Part shown: positions 7,777 to 17,000 of the stretch, one piece after another
Numbering within the stretch: the first letter of the stretch is position 1
How the letters are laid out: every line of letters starts with the position of its first letter
Assembly: GCF_009765775.1 (NCBI RefSeq)
Contig: NZ_LMUU01000251.1
Coordinates: 52,770 to 102,365, forward strand
Source: Beijerinckia sp. L45
GTDB lineage: Bacteria; Pseudomonadota; Alphaproteobacteria; Rhizobiales; Beijerinckiaceae
Direction: 5' to 3'
DNA length: 49,596 nt
Position numbers and translations under genes: made by a program
The notes under the pieces: model-generated
The model's database searches: none
What the model was told of the DNA's origin: nothing
The model's input: only the letters and a program-made list of their open reading frames with translations

Positions 7777-9075
7777 ATGCAAAAGTCCCCAGAGACCACC
7801 GTCGCCTCCCACGCCGAACCCGGCGATGCGAGCCTATCGCGACGCATGCTGATCGGCGCGGGTGCGGCGGCGACCGTCGGCCTGGCCGCCACCGCGGCCC
7901 ACGCCCAGTCGCTCCAGACGACGACGCTCGGCAAGAGCAATGCCAGCGCCGCCGATCTCGGGCCGCGCAACAAGGCGCTCGAAGCCTTGAACCCCGACGC
8001 CTACATGGCGCCGCCGACGGACCACGGGACCGTCCAGCAATTCTGGCAGAGCTTTTCCCAGGCGCATCGCCGGATCCAGGACGGCGGCTGGGCGCGCCAG
8101 GTCAACGTCAAGGATTTCCCGATCTCGACGGAAATCGCCAGCGTCAACATGAAGCTCAATGCCGGCGGCGTTCGCGAACTGCATTGGCACGAGGCCGACG
8201 AGTGGTCGCTGATGCTGGCGGGATCCGCGCGCCTCACCGCCATCGACTATGACGGCCACCCCTACGTCAAGGACGTCAAGGCGGGAGACCTCTGGTACTT
8301 TCCGCAAGGCATCCCGCATTCCATCCAGGGTTTGGGGCCGGACGGCTGCGAATTCCTGCTCGTCTTCGACCAGGGCAAGTTCTCGGAAGACGATACGACG
8401 TTGCTGACGGACTGGCTGATCCACACGCCGCCGGAGGTGGTCGGCAAGAATTTTGGCGTCGGTCAAAATGCCCTCGATCCCCTGAAGGCGATCCCGCCGG
8501 AAGGCCGCTACATCTTTCAGGCGCCGGTGCCGCCGGCGATCGGCGACGATATCGCCGCGATGACGCAGGCGAGCCCCGCGACCAGCACCGCCTTCGATTT
8601 CGCCTTGCTGGACATGAAGCCGACCAAGGAGGATGCGTCCGGCAGCATCCGCATCGTCGACTCCCGCACGTTCAAGATCTCGAAGAATATCGCCGCGGCC
8701 TATGTCGTGGTGAAGCCGGGCGCGCTGCGCGAGCTGCACTGGCACACCAATGTAGCGGAGTGGCAGTACTACATTTCGGGCCAGGGGCGGATGACGCTGT
8801 TCGCCAACAAGTCGGATTCGCGCACCATCGACTTCCGCGCCAGCGATGTCGGCTACGTGCCGGTCACGCTGCCGCATTACATCGAAAACACCGGCGACGA
8901 AGATCTCATCTACCTCGAGATGTTCAAGTCCGCGACCTACGACGACATTTCGCTGAACAACTGGCTGGCCGGCCTCCCGCCGGAGCTGGTGCAGCAGCAT
9001 CTCGGCCTGACCAAAGAGACGATGGCCGCTATTCCGAAAACGAACCTGGGCGTCGTCGGAGGCAAGAAGGGCTAG
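7777..9075 (+). CDS. oxdC: Bicupin oxalate decarboxylase, Tat-exported
   Basis: A 432-residue bicupin that converts oxalate to formate and CO2 using manganese (oxalate decarboxylase, EC 4.1.1.2). Both cupin domains keep the HxH-x6-E metal motif: ELHWHEADEW in domain 1 and ELHWHTNVAEW in domain 2, each with a downstream His (GIPHSI, LPHYIE). After domain 1, FSEDDT occupies the place of the Bacillus subtilis OxdC lid (SENST), keeping the Glu needed for decarboxylation rather than oxidation. The first 45 residues hold a twin-arginine leader (LSRRMLIGAGAAATVGLAAT, cleavage near AHA-QS), so the enzyme should act in the periplasm. Bacillus OxdC is about 385 residues; the excess is the leader. Confidence 0.92.
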   Translation: MQKSPETTVASHAEPGDASLSRRMLIGAGAAATVGLAATAAHAQSLQTTTLGKSNASAADLGPRNKALEALNPDAYMAPPTDHGTVQQFWQSFSQAHRRIQDGGWARQVNVKDFPISTEIASVNMKLNAGGVRELHWHEADEWSLMLAGSARLTAIDYDGHPYVKDVKAGDLWYFPQGIPHSIQGLGPDGCEFLLVFDQGKFSEDDTTLLTDWLIHTPPEVVGKNFGVGQNALDPLKAIPPEGRYIFQAPVPPAIGDDIAAMTQASPATSTAFDFALLDMKPTKEDASGSIRIVDSRTFKISKNIAAAYVVVKPGALRELHWHTNVAEWQYYISGQGRMTLFANKSDSRTIDFRASDVGYVPVTLPHYIENTGDEDLIYLEMFKSATYDDISLNNWLAGLPPELVQQHLGLTKETMAAIPKTNLGVVGGKKG

Positions 9076-9108
9076 GTCTTCTCTAGAATTGGACGCTCGG
9101 CCTTTACG

Positions 9109-9234
9109 CGTCTTTGCGAGCATAGCGAAGCAATCCAGCATCCGACAGCCAAGGGTGCCGAACGGCCCCCTAGGTTGCTTCAACTGAGCCTGTGCCGGGA
9201 GGCCAACAGGCCGGGCCCGGTGCTCGCAAAGACG
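9109..9234. repeat. Dispersed palindromic element (Rhizobiales REP-like)
   Basis: Outer arms cgtctttgcgagca (9109-9122) and tgctcgcaaagacg (9221-9234) are perfect 14-bp complements. Just inside, agcgaagcaatccag and ggttgcttc are imperfect complements. The left half closely resembles the tgcgagc-x-tagcgaagcaatcc repeats scattered in intergenic DNA of Bradyrhizobium and relatives (from memory). It sits between oxdC and a convergent small gene, a usual place for such elements, and could serve as a terminator-like fold. No transposase is present. Confidence 0.65.
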
Positions 9235-9266
9235 GCTTGCCAAGCGACCGCGATTGACGTCAGCCC

Positions 9267-9491
9267 TCAAGCAAAATGATGCAACACCGGCGCCTCGTCA
9301 GAGCGGGCCGGCGTCTGCCCTTCGAGCTTGGCGATGATGTCGTCGAGCTCGCCTTGGACCCGGATGAAGCTTTCCTTGCCGAAGTGAATGTTGCAGGATC
9401 CGGTCGCGTTGATGCAGACGTAAAGGACCTTCGCGGGGTTCACCGCCACCTCGCGCCGTTCGAGGCTCAAGCGGAAATGGACCATCGTCAT
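9267..9491 (-). CDS. Small protein, 74 aa, unknown
   Basis: Starts at ATG 9491 (MTMVHFRLSLERREVAVNPA) behind an agaagg site. It reads as alternating beta strands, with VNPAKVLYVCINATGSCNIH and KESFIRVQGELDDIIAKLEG, a pattern reminiscent of short FlbD-like proteins that check a beta strand and helix. Two cysteines (YVC, GSC) are near each other. No signal peptide. It converges on the repeat and oxdC. Function not recognised; a regulatory role is a guess. Confidence 0.6.
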   Translation of the reverse strand: MTMVHFRLSLERREVAVNPAKVLYVCINATGSCNIHFGKESFIRVQGELDDIIAKLEGQTPARSDEAPVLHHFA

Positions 9492-9586
9492 AATGCAAGC
9501 CTTCTGGCTGCCTGGAGATTTTTCCAGGCTCGAGGCTAGGCTTCGAGGCGGAGCGGTCAATCCCTCCAAAGGGTCAAGGCGGAGAC

Positions 9587-10513
9587 TTACTGCCCCGCGG
9601 CTTGGCGTGCTTCGTAGCTTTGAAGGTGGCAGAACGCGACGCGCAGCAGCGGCGTCTTCAGGCCGGCGGCCTCGGCGCGGCGAAGCAGATCGCCGATGAC
9701 GTGGTCCGCCTCGATCCGCTGTTTGCCCTCGATGTCGCGCATCATCGACGCCGTGGAGTTGGAGCCGGGCGCGGTGAGATAGGTGAGACCGCTATCGATC
9801 GCCTTGGGCCGCACCGGCTTGCCTGCGGCGGCGGCGACGGCCTGGCATTCCAGAAACAGCTCGCGAATGATGGCATCGCCATCCCGCGTCGAGACGATTG
9901 CGCCGACGCTGGCGCGCATCAGGCAGGTGGCGCCGGCCAGCGCGCTGAGGAAGGCGAATTTCTCCCAAAGATCCTGCAGCACGTCCGAGCTCAGGCGCGA
10001 AGCGAAGTTGGCTTTGGCCATGATCGCCGCGATGGCGTCGATCCGCGGGCTCACCCCACCCGCGCGCTCACCGAAGGTGAGGCTGTGCAGCCGGTTGAAG
10101 TGCACGATCGTGCCGTCCGGCTCCATCGTCGCGCCGATATGGCAGAGGCCGCCGAGGATTTGGCCCGCGCCGAACGCCGCGTCCAACCGTTCGAAATGGT
10201 TGAGGCCGTTCAGGAGCGGCAGAATCGCGGTGCTTGGCCCCACCGCCGGCTTGATCGCGTCCATGGCCTGGTCGAGATCATAGGCCTTGCAGCTGAGCAC
10301 GACGAGATCGTAGGGCGCCGTCAGCGCCTCGGCCGTGACCGTCGCGACGGGCCCCTGAAAATCGCCTTCCGGGCTGCGGATGCGCAGGCCCTCCGCAGCA
10401 ATGCGGGCCGCGCGCGCCGGCCGCAGCAGGAAGGTGACGTCGGCGCCGGACTGCGCAAGGCGGCCGCCGAAATAGCCGCCGGTGGCGCCTGCGCCAAGGA
10501 TGAGGATACGCAT
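9587..10513 (-). CDS. Ketopantoate reductase family protein (ApbA/PanE)
   Basis: A 308-residue NADPH-dependent reductase of the 2-dehydropantoate 2-reductase family, which reduces ketopantoate to pantoate in pantothenate/CoA synthesis. The Rossmann glycine motif is at the extreme N-terminus (MRILILGAGATGGYFGG), then VVLSCKAYDL with the family Lys and LPLLNGLNH with the family Asn. ATG 10513 has a good ggag upstream. No other pantothenate genes lie nearby, and alphaproteobacteria often carry several paralogues, so this copy may act on another 2-oxoacid. It precedes a small protein gene on the same strand with about 95 bp between them. Confidence 0.85.
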   Translation of the reverse strand: MRILILGAGATGGYFGGRLAQSGADVTFLLRPARAARIAAEGLRIRSPEGDFQGPVATVTAEALTAPYDLVVLSCKAYDLDQAMDAIKPAVGPSTAILPLLNGLNHFERLDAAFGAGQILGGLCHIGATMEPDGTIVHFNRLHSLTFGERAGGVSPRIDAIAAIMAKANFASRLSSDVLQDLWEKFAFLSALAGATCLMRASVGAIVSTRDGDAIIRELFLECQAVAAAAGKPVRPKAIDSGLTYLTAPGSNSTASMMRDIEGKQRIEADHVIGDLLRRAEAAGLKTPLLRVAFCHLQSYEARQAAGQ

Positions 10514-10612
10514 ACAAAACTCCGGCGCGGGCGATACGGCCTTATTTGTCTTGGCCACCCCGCAGTCTACAAGACTGGTTCACACGTTTGGACACAAGGC
10601 CGTCATGCTTGA

Positions 10613-11698
10613 TCATACGCTTGCACTGTTCGATTTTGGGGCTGACTCGAGCAACCTATTGATACCAAGCTCAATAAGGCGGTCATCGAAGAGCCTAAGT
10701 TTGCGCTCTCCAGCCCCGCCAGGCCATTCTGAAAGGGCAGCACGTACCGATCCGACCGAAGGTTCTATACCCTCTGAATTCAGCAACCAGTGAACTGTCG
10801 CGAGCAACTCAAGACCAAGTGGCGATTCAAAGCCGTCAATGATCTTGGCCGTCGCTTCCAGGGCCGGCAGGTATGGTTTCGCCTCCGAAGCAAGGTAGGT
10901 GGCAACCTTGTCTCTTTGGACGTCATCAAACCAAATGACGTCGAGTGGGCCGGCATCAGCAAGTCGCTTATCGCAGTGCAGATAGCTGCCGTCCAACCCA
11001 TTCAAGAGATGTGTAAGACGGTGTGCGTATGGCCCATAACGGTTAGGTGTGAATCGAAGGTCTAGTTCGTTTTTGGCACCGACCGACGCAATCGTGTGCT
11101 CTAAGAAGTAGGCTAGCTTCTGGATCTCTAGCAAACTGCATTCGATCCCAAGTATCCAGTATCTCCTGACAAGCTCGGCAATCAGTGCGCGCGATGGGGT
11201 CAATTTTTCTACCCCTACTCGCTTCGACACATTTTGGTACTTGGAGGTCGGTTCATAAATTGTGATCGATACGGTTGTATCGACGCTGCCAAGGATACGC
11301 TCGATAATGGGCTTAACTTCCGCCCAATCCAATCCACCATTGCCGCTTCCGAGCGGCGGAACCGCAATGGAGCCGATGTTTTGTTGCGCGATAAATGCCT
11401 TAAGAGCGCAGAGACCTTGCTCGATCCACTCGATTTTAGATGGATTTCTCCAATGTTTCTTCGTGGGAAAATTGATGATCCATCGTGGTCCGACGAGGGC
11501 CTGACGTTCGGTGACGAACAAGGTCCCGACTTCGATCAGCTTGCTTTTGCAAGCTTCCTCGTAAGCTCTAAAATTATCAGGAAATGCCTCTTTGAACATC
11601 AAAGCAATGCCCTTGCCCATCACGCCAACGGTGTTGACGGTGTTCACGAGCGCTTCGGCTTCAGAGGACAGCAAATTTCCCGTCGTAAAGGTGATCAT
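10613..11698 (-). CDS. darG: DarG antitoxin, macro-domain DNA ADP-ribosylglycohydrolase
   Basis: 361 residues. The N-terminal macro domain (1-150) starts MITFTTGNLLSSEAEALVNT, with a glycine loop VGVMGKGIALMF and NFPTKKHW, whose Lys80 corresponds to the catalytic Lys of characterised DarG. It removes ADP-ribose from thymidine in DNA. The C-terminal part (about 165-361, starting LTPSRALIAELVRRYWILGI) matches the DarT-binding domain of full-length DarG, which also neutralises the toxin by binding. ATG 11698 overlaps the darT stop as TGATG, so the pair is coupled; another start at 11710 is less likely. Base composition is more AT-rich than neighbours, consistent with horizontal acquisition. Confidence 0.92.
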   Translation of the reverse strand: MITFTTGNLLSSEAEALVNTVNTVGVMGKGIALMFKEAFPDNFRAYEEACKSKLIEVGTLFVTERQALVGPRWIINFPTKKHWRNPSKIEWIEQGLCALKAFIAQQNIGSIAVPPLGSGNGGLDWAEVKPIIERILGSVDTTVSITIYEPTSKYQNVSKRVGVEKLTPSRALIAELVRRYWILGIECSLLEIQKLAYFLEHTIASVGAKNELDLRFTPNRYGPYAHRLTHLLNGLDGSYLHCDKRLADAGPLDVIWFDDVQRDKVATYLASEAKPYLPALEATAKIIDGFESPLGLELLATVHWLLNSEGIEPSVGSVRAALSEWPGGAGERKLRLFDDRLIELGINRLLESAPKSNSASV

Positions 11699-12336
11699 CA
11701 GAAATACCAATTCGGTTTAACGACAACCTTCAGGCTCTTGCCCGCTGCGGCGAAAAGCGCATCGACTGAAGCCTTTCCCGCTTGATTGTAGCACGCGGCA
11801 CCTTTCAGTGATTCGCAGGGTAGGAAGTTATGCACAAGTGCTTCAGCCTGGTATCGCTCAAATTTCCCAGGGTCGTCTGCATCTTTTCTGAAATTTTTGC
11901 TTTGCAGCAAAGGCCAGTCGACCTTATCAAGATCGGATATCGCGCTATAATACTGCGCCGCCTGAAGATAAGCATGTCGATCCGTAAACATAAATTTTCT
12001 TTTATTTGTAACTAAGTCATAAATAGAAGAAACAAGAATAATTATCTCGTCGTTATTTCTCTTCGTTACCCCGCCGTAGCCGGTCTTAATATTTAGCATC
12101 ATTGGAGAGTAGGGGGTAAAATAAAATGGCACATAATCGCTGAGCACGCCACCAGGAGAAATCGGGACAGGGTGAAAGTTGCGCTTCGAGATGAGGTCAG
12201 AGTTTCCAATATTTACGTATCTCGGATCGAAAACTGTTGAGTTTCTACAATGCAGCCCATTGGACACAATCCAAGGCAAATTGTTTCGATGGACGATGCG
12301 GAAAATGAACGCTTTGTTCGGGTTAAGATCAGACAT
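11698..12336 (-). CDS. darT: DarT toxin, ssDNA thymidine ADP-ribosyltransferase
   Basis: 212 residues, DUF4433/DarT family. It uses NAD+ to ADP-ribosylate thymidine on single-stranded DNA, blocking replication; DarTG pairs are established anti-phage systems. Visible motifs: an N-terminal NAD-pocket segment with His16 (IFRIVHRNNLPWIVSNGLHC), Arg52 in SKRNFHPVP, the FYFTPYSPMML strand, and Glu165 in RYQAEALVHNFLP. Arg52 and Glu165 are in the positions of the catalytic Arg and Glu of known DarT enzymes. The gene is markedly AT-rich for this chromosome. All catalytic positions appear intact, so the toxin should be active unless held by DarG. Confidence 0.93.
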   Translation of the reverse strand: MSDLNPNKAFIFRIVHRNNLPWIVSNGLHCRNSTVFDPRYVNIGNSDLISKRNFHPVPISPGGVLSDYVPFYFTPYSPMMLNIKTGYGGVTKRNNDEIIILVSSIYDLVTNKRKFMFTDRHAYLQAAQYYSAISDLDKVDWPLLQSKNFRKDADDPGKFERYQAEALVHNFLPCESLKGAACYNQAGKASVDALFAAAGKSLKVVVKPNWYF

Positions 12337-12499
12337 CGATCATTCGGCTCGGCTGGAGGTAGGCTCCCATAACAAGCTCTCCGCTTAACGAAACGTCTAG
12401 ATCGAACAAAAAGAGAACGCAAGTGAGCTATTTACGCGAGGTGCGTGGTGTACGTCATGCGCCAGGTTATTGTCTGGTCGAAATAAGCTGCCAATCGAT

Positions 12500-13297
12500 C
12501 TAAACCTTGTACCGTGTCGCCTTAAGCTTTTCGCGCACCGGCGGGCTGACCGGCGCGACGGTGTAGCCGGCATCGAGATCGCCGATCATGGCCGACCTCT
12601 CCCGCGGCTTGAGGTGCCAGCGGACCGCGATCAGCAGGCAGATGACCGCATCGAGCCGATCCTGATCCGCCTTGCGTGGTTTGGCCAGCGCTCGGAGCGC
12701 CGCGAGCCACGCTGCGACCGCTGGACAGCCGAGTCGCGCTGCCTCGACCGAGACCGTGCTTACAACGGCAGACCAATTTTCGATGCGAAAGGTTTTGCGC
12801 GCGGGATTATAGCGCGGCCCGAGCCGGCGCTCGAAGAACCGGACATCGAAGGAGAGGAGGGCCAGGGCAGGAAAGGACTCCATGATGCAGACACCGGACG
12901 TCGCCGTTCGGGCCCGCACTAGATCGTCGATCGCTTCGATTGCATGAAGGAAACGCCAGATCGGCGCGCCGTCGTCGAACATGCCGATCCGGCCCCGGTT
13001 TGCCGGCTGGACGCCGCCGCCGACCCACGAGATCACCGATGCCGCGACCTTCTCCGCCGCACGCATGCCGGTCGCGCTGCAGACGATGGTCGGCTGGTCG
13101 ATGGCCACGATGATGGGACCGTCCGCCGGGATGGCCCGGATGCACGCTGCAGCGGCCTCGAAGCCGACGAGCGTCGGTTCGGTGAAGCTCGTGAAACGCG
13201 TGCCATCGAACACGGCTATGCAAATCGCGCCCGGCGCCTTCGGATTTTCGGCCCAGGCGGAATCGAAGCCGACGAACGTCGCGGGCGCGCGGATCAA
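12500..13297 (-). CDS. DUF429 protein, predicted RNase H-fold nuclease
   Basis: 265 residues, DUF429 (COG4328-type, predicted RNase H-like nuclease). Acidic residues sit where the fold needs them: GFDSAW near the N-terminus, AIDQPT about residue 65, and DQDRLDAVICLLIA about 215. The start is TTG at 13297, overlapping by 4 nt (TTGA) the stop that mazF would reach if its internal amber codon were read through. No good ribosome site precedes the TTG, so translation probably depends on coupling to mazF. No activity is established for this group here. The overlap suggests it once worked with the MazEF module. Confidence 0.8.
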   Translation of the reverse strand: MIRAPATFVGFDSAWAENPKAPGAICIAVFDGTRFTSFTEPTLVGFEAAAACIRAIPADGPIIVAIDQPTIVCSATGMRAAEKVAASVISWVGGGVQPANRGRIGMFDDGAPIWRFLHAIEAIDDLVRARTATSGVCIMESFPALALLSFDVRFFERRLGPRYNPARKTFRIENWSAVVSTVSVEAARLGCPAVAAWLAALRALAKPRKADQDRLDAVICLLIAVRWHLKPRERSAMIGDLDAGYTVAPVSPPVREKLKATRYKV

Positions 13298-13620
13298 GCG
13301 GTGAGGCCGAACGTAAATAATAAGATCTGGTCGAGGGCCGTCAAAGAAGCTCTGTCAACGCGCCCAATAATCCCGCCACATTTCTAGCGAGAATGCGCAA
13401 CAATCTTGTCGGCAATGATTTGCGATCGCACCTTCAGACGGTTGGTCGAAGATGGTTCGAGCGTCAGCCGGTGTAACGGCGTGTCTTTGATCGTGCTTGT
13501 GATCAGCGCGACAAGGATGCTGTCGGTCGACCCCAATGCGTCGGACTGGACGACGACAGCCGGCCGCGGTTTTCCATAATCGCCAGCTGCGGAAACAATG
13601 ACGATATCGCCGCGCCTCAA
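13294..13620 (-). pseudogene. mazF: mazF-type toxin gene interrupted by an in-frame TAG
   Basis: A MazF/PemK-family endoribonuclease toxin. The frame starts at TTG 13620 (RRGDIVIVSAAGDYGKPRPA) and keeps the N-terminal R-G-D-I-V, the GKPRPAVVVQSD strand and SQIIADKIVA. It stops after 78 residues at TAG (13384-13386). Beyond that codon, in the same frame, 29 codons (13294-13383) encode KCGGIIGRVDRASLTALDQI and onward, the usual MazF C-terminal strand and helix, ending TGA at 13294-13296. So a single nonsense change truncates an otherwise intact gene. The shortened protein may fold poorly. Amber readthrough is possible but no evidence supports it. Confidence 0.8.
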
Positions 13621-13835
13621 TCGTCAGGCCAGCCTACGGCCTCAATGAAGCGAAGGGCCTCCAGCTCTTCGGGAGCGCCTCGAAGCAAGGCTGCCTGCCG
13701 CTCCGCTTCCTCCTTTAAGCCGGGTGCGTTGGGATCGGGCACCCAGATCCGCACGCGCTTCATGCCTTTGTGCCGCTTTGCGTTGCGGTGCCGTTCAACC
13801 TTGGTTGTTGCGCTGTCAGGTCGCTCGCGTGTCAT
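13617..13835 (-). CDS. MazE-type antitoxin (DUF3018 family)
   Basis: 72 residues. The segment KRVRIWVPDPNAPGLKEEAE and the C-terminal EALRFIEAVGWPDD are typical of the DUF3018 family of MazE-like antitoxins. The N-terminal basic stretch could bind DNA and autoregulate the operon. ATG 13835 has a gagg ribosome site. Its TGA (13617-13619) overlaps the TTG of mazF as TTGA. The antitoxin looks intact although its partner is truncated. Confidence 0.82.
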   Translation of the reverse strand: MTRERPDSATTKVERHRNAKRHKGMKRVRIWVPDPNAPGLKEEAERQAALLRGAPEELEALRFIEAVGWPDD

Positions 13836-14019
13836 TCGCCTCGTCCTTCGTGACGACCAATTTTAACACGAGGGACTTTTCTCCGATACGTCTCAAGTCC
13901 GACCTCCACCCTTGCCAGAACCGCGTTGCCCCGTCACAAAGGCGCTTGCCACCGAACCGGGCCGCCCGCGGCCCCTTTTTTGCGCGCTGCTCCGTCGCCG
14001 AGCCGCGCGGGGACAAATC

Positions 14020-17000
14020 ATGCCGAAACGCACAGACATTGCCACCATCCTGATCATCGGCGCAGGGCCGATCATCATCGGGCAGGCGTGCGAGTTCGAT
14101 TATTCCGGCACCCAGGCGGTCAAGGCCCTCAAGGCCGAGGGCTACCGCATCGTCCTCGTCAATTCCAATCCGGCGACGATCATGACCGATCCGGACATGG
14201 CGCATCGCACCTACTGCGAGCCGATCACGCCGGAAGTGGTGGCAAAAATCATCGCCAAGGAGCGCTACGCGGTGCCGGGCGGCTTTGCTCTGCTGCCGAC
14301 GATGGGCGGGCAGACGGCGCTGAACTGCGCCCTATCGTTGGAAAAGATGGGCACGCTGGTCGAGTTCGACGTGGAAATGATCGGCGCGACGGCGGCGGCG
14401 ATCGACAAGGCGGAGGATCGCGAGAAATTCCGCGAGGCGATGACCAAGATCGGCCTCGACACCCCGCGCTCGCACCAGATCAAGACGCTGTCCCAGGCGC
14501 TCGCCATCATGGACGACATCGGCCTGCCGGCGATCATCCGTCCGTCCTTCACCATGGGCGGAACCGGTGGTGGCATCGCCTACAACAAGGCCGAGTTCAT
14601 CGACATCATCGAGCGCGGCATCGATGCCTCGCCGACCAACGAGGTGCTGGTCGAGGAGAGCGTGCTCGGCTGGAAGGAGTACGAGATGGAGGTCGTCCGC
14701 GACAAGGCGGACAACTGCATCATCATCTGCTCGATCGAGAACATCGACCCGATGGGCGTGCATACCGGCGACAGCATCACCGTCGCCCCGGCCCTGACGC
14801 TGACCGACAAGGAATACCAGATCATGCGCGACGCCTCGCTGGCGGTGCTGCGCGAGATCGGCGTCGAGACCGGCGGCAGCAACGTGCAGTTCGCCGTCGA
14901 CCCTGCAACGGGCCGCATGATCGTCATCGAGATGAACCCGCGCGTGTCGCGCTCCTCCGCGCTGGCGTCCAAGGCGACCGGTTTCCCGATCGCTAAGGTC
15001 GCGGCGAAGCTTGCCGTCGGCTACACGCTCGACGAAATAGCCAACGACATCACCGGCGGCGCCACGCCGGCCTCGTTCGAACCGTCGATCGACTATGTCG
15101 TGACGAAGATCCCGCGCTTCGCCTTCGAGAAGTTTCCGGGCGCCGAGCCGCTGCTCACGACCGCGATGAAGTCGGTCGGGGAAGCCATGGCCATCGGGCG
15201 CACCTTCGCCGAGAGCCTGCAGAAGGCATTGCGCTCGCTCGAGACCGGGCTGATGGGTCTCGACGAGATCGAGATCGAAGGCCAGAACACCGGCGACGAG
15301 AAGGATCACCGCAACGATCTGCGCGCGGCGCTCGGCCGCCCGACGCCGGACCGGCTGCTTGTGGTCGGCCAGGCGCTGCGCCAGGGCATGCCCCATGACG
15401 AAATCTTCGAGGCCTGCAAGATCGACCCCTGGTTCATCGAGCGGCTGCAGGAGATCGTCGACCTCGAGAAGAAGGTGCAGAAGCATGGCCTGCCGGGTGA
15501 CGCCGGCAACATGCGGCTGCTCAAGGCCGCGGGCTTTTCCGACGCCCGCCTCGGCACCCTGTCCGGCGCCAGCGAGACCGACGTGCGGGCCAAGCGCCAC
15601 GCCCTGGGCGTTCGCCCGGTCTACAAGCGCATCGACACCTGCGCCGCCGAGTTCGCCTCGCCGACCCCTTACATGTACTCGACCTATGCCGAGCCCTTCG
15701 GCGGCGTCCCGGCCGACGAGTCGCATCCGACGGATCGCGAGAAGGTGGTCATCCTCGGTGGCGGCCCCAACCGTATCGGCCAAGGCATCGAGTTCGACTA
15801 TTGCTGCTGCCATGCCTCGTTCGCCCTGCGCGACCAGGGTTTTGAAACCATCATGGTCAACTGCAATCCGGAGACGGTGTCGACGGACTACGACACATCG
15901 GATCGTCTCTACTTCGAGCCGCTCACCGCCGAAGACGTGCTCGAAATCATGGCCGTCGAGAGTTCGAACGGCACGTTGAAAGGCACCATCGTCCAGTTCG
16001 GCGGGCAGACCCCGCTGAAGCTGGCGCCGGCACTGGAAAAGGCCGGGATTCCGATCCTCGGCACCTCGGTGGATTCCATCGACCTTGCGGAGGATCGCGA
16101 TCGGTTCAAGCGACTGCTCGACAAGCTTGGGCTGCGCCAGCCTAAGAACGGCATCGCCTATTCCGTCGAGCAGGCCCGCGTTGTCGCCCGCGATCTCGGC
16201 CTGCCGCTCGTCGCCCGGCCGTCCAACGTCCTCGGCGGGCGCGCCATGGCGATCCTGCGCGACGAGGGTGCACTCGGCGACTACCTGCTCGACACGCTGC
16301 CAGGTCTTGTGCCCTCCGACGTCAAGGCCCGCTACCCCAACGACAAGACCGGCCAGATCAACACGGTGCTCGGCAGCAACCCGCTGCTGTTCGACCGCTA
16401 TCTTAGCGATGCCACGGAGGTCGACGTCGACGCGCTCTGCGACGGCACAGACGTGTTCATCTGTGGCATCATGGAGCATATCGAAGAGGCCGGCATCCAC
16501 TCCGGCGACAGCGCCTGCTCGCTGCCGCCGCGCTCGCTGTCGCCCGAGATGATCGCCCAGCTCGAGCAACAGACGCGGAAGATGGCGCTGGCGCTCAACG
16601 TCGGTGGCCTGATGAACGTGCAATACGCCATCAAGGACGGCGAAATTTACGTCTTGGAGGTGAACCCTCGGGCCTCGCGCACGGTCCCCTTCGTCGCCAA
16701 GGTCATCGGGCGCCCGATCGCCAAGATCGCGGCGCGGGTCATGGCCGGCGAGACGTTGGCGAGCTTCGACTTGCAGCCGATGGCGTACGACCATGTCGGC
16801 GTGAAAGAAGCCGTGTTCCCCTTCGCCCGGTTCCCCGGCGTCGACACGGTTCTGGGGCCGGAAATGCGCTCGACCGGCGAGGTCATCGGCCTCGACCGCT
16901 CCTTCGGCATCGCCTTCGCCAAAAGCCAGCTCGGCGGCGGCACCAAGGTGCCGACCCAGGGGGCCGTCTTCGTCTCCGTCCGCGACATCGACAAGCCGCG

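Noticed and set aside
7834-9270. 478-codon minus-strand frame opposite oxalate decarboxylase
   Set aside because: Arg-rich shadow of a bicupin gene with intact motifs.
10482-10793. Plus-strand frame between the ketopantoate reductase start and darG end
   Set aside because: Overlaps both coding ends antisense; no family and no start signal.
11234-11785. 183-codon plus-strand frame opposite the darT/darG junction
   Set aside because: Antisense to two overlapping genes with known families.
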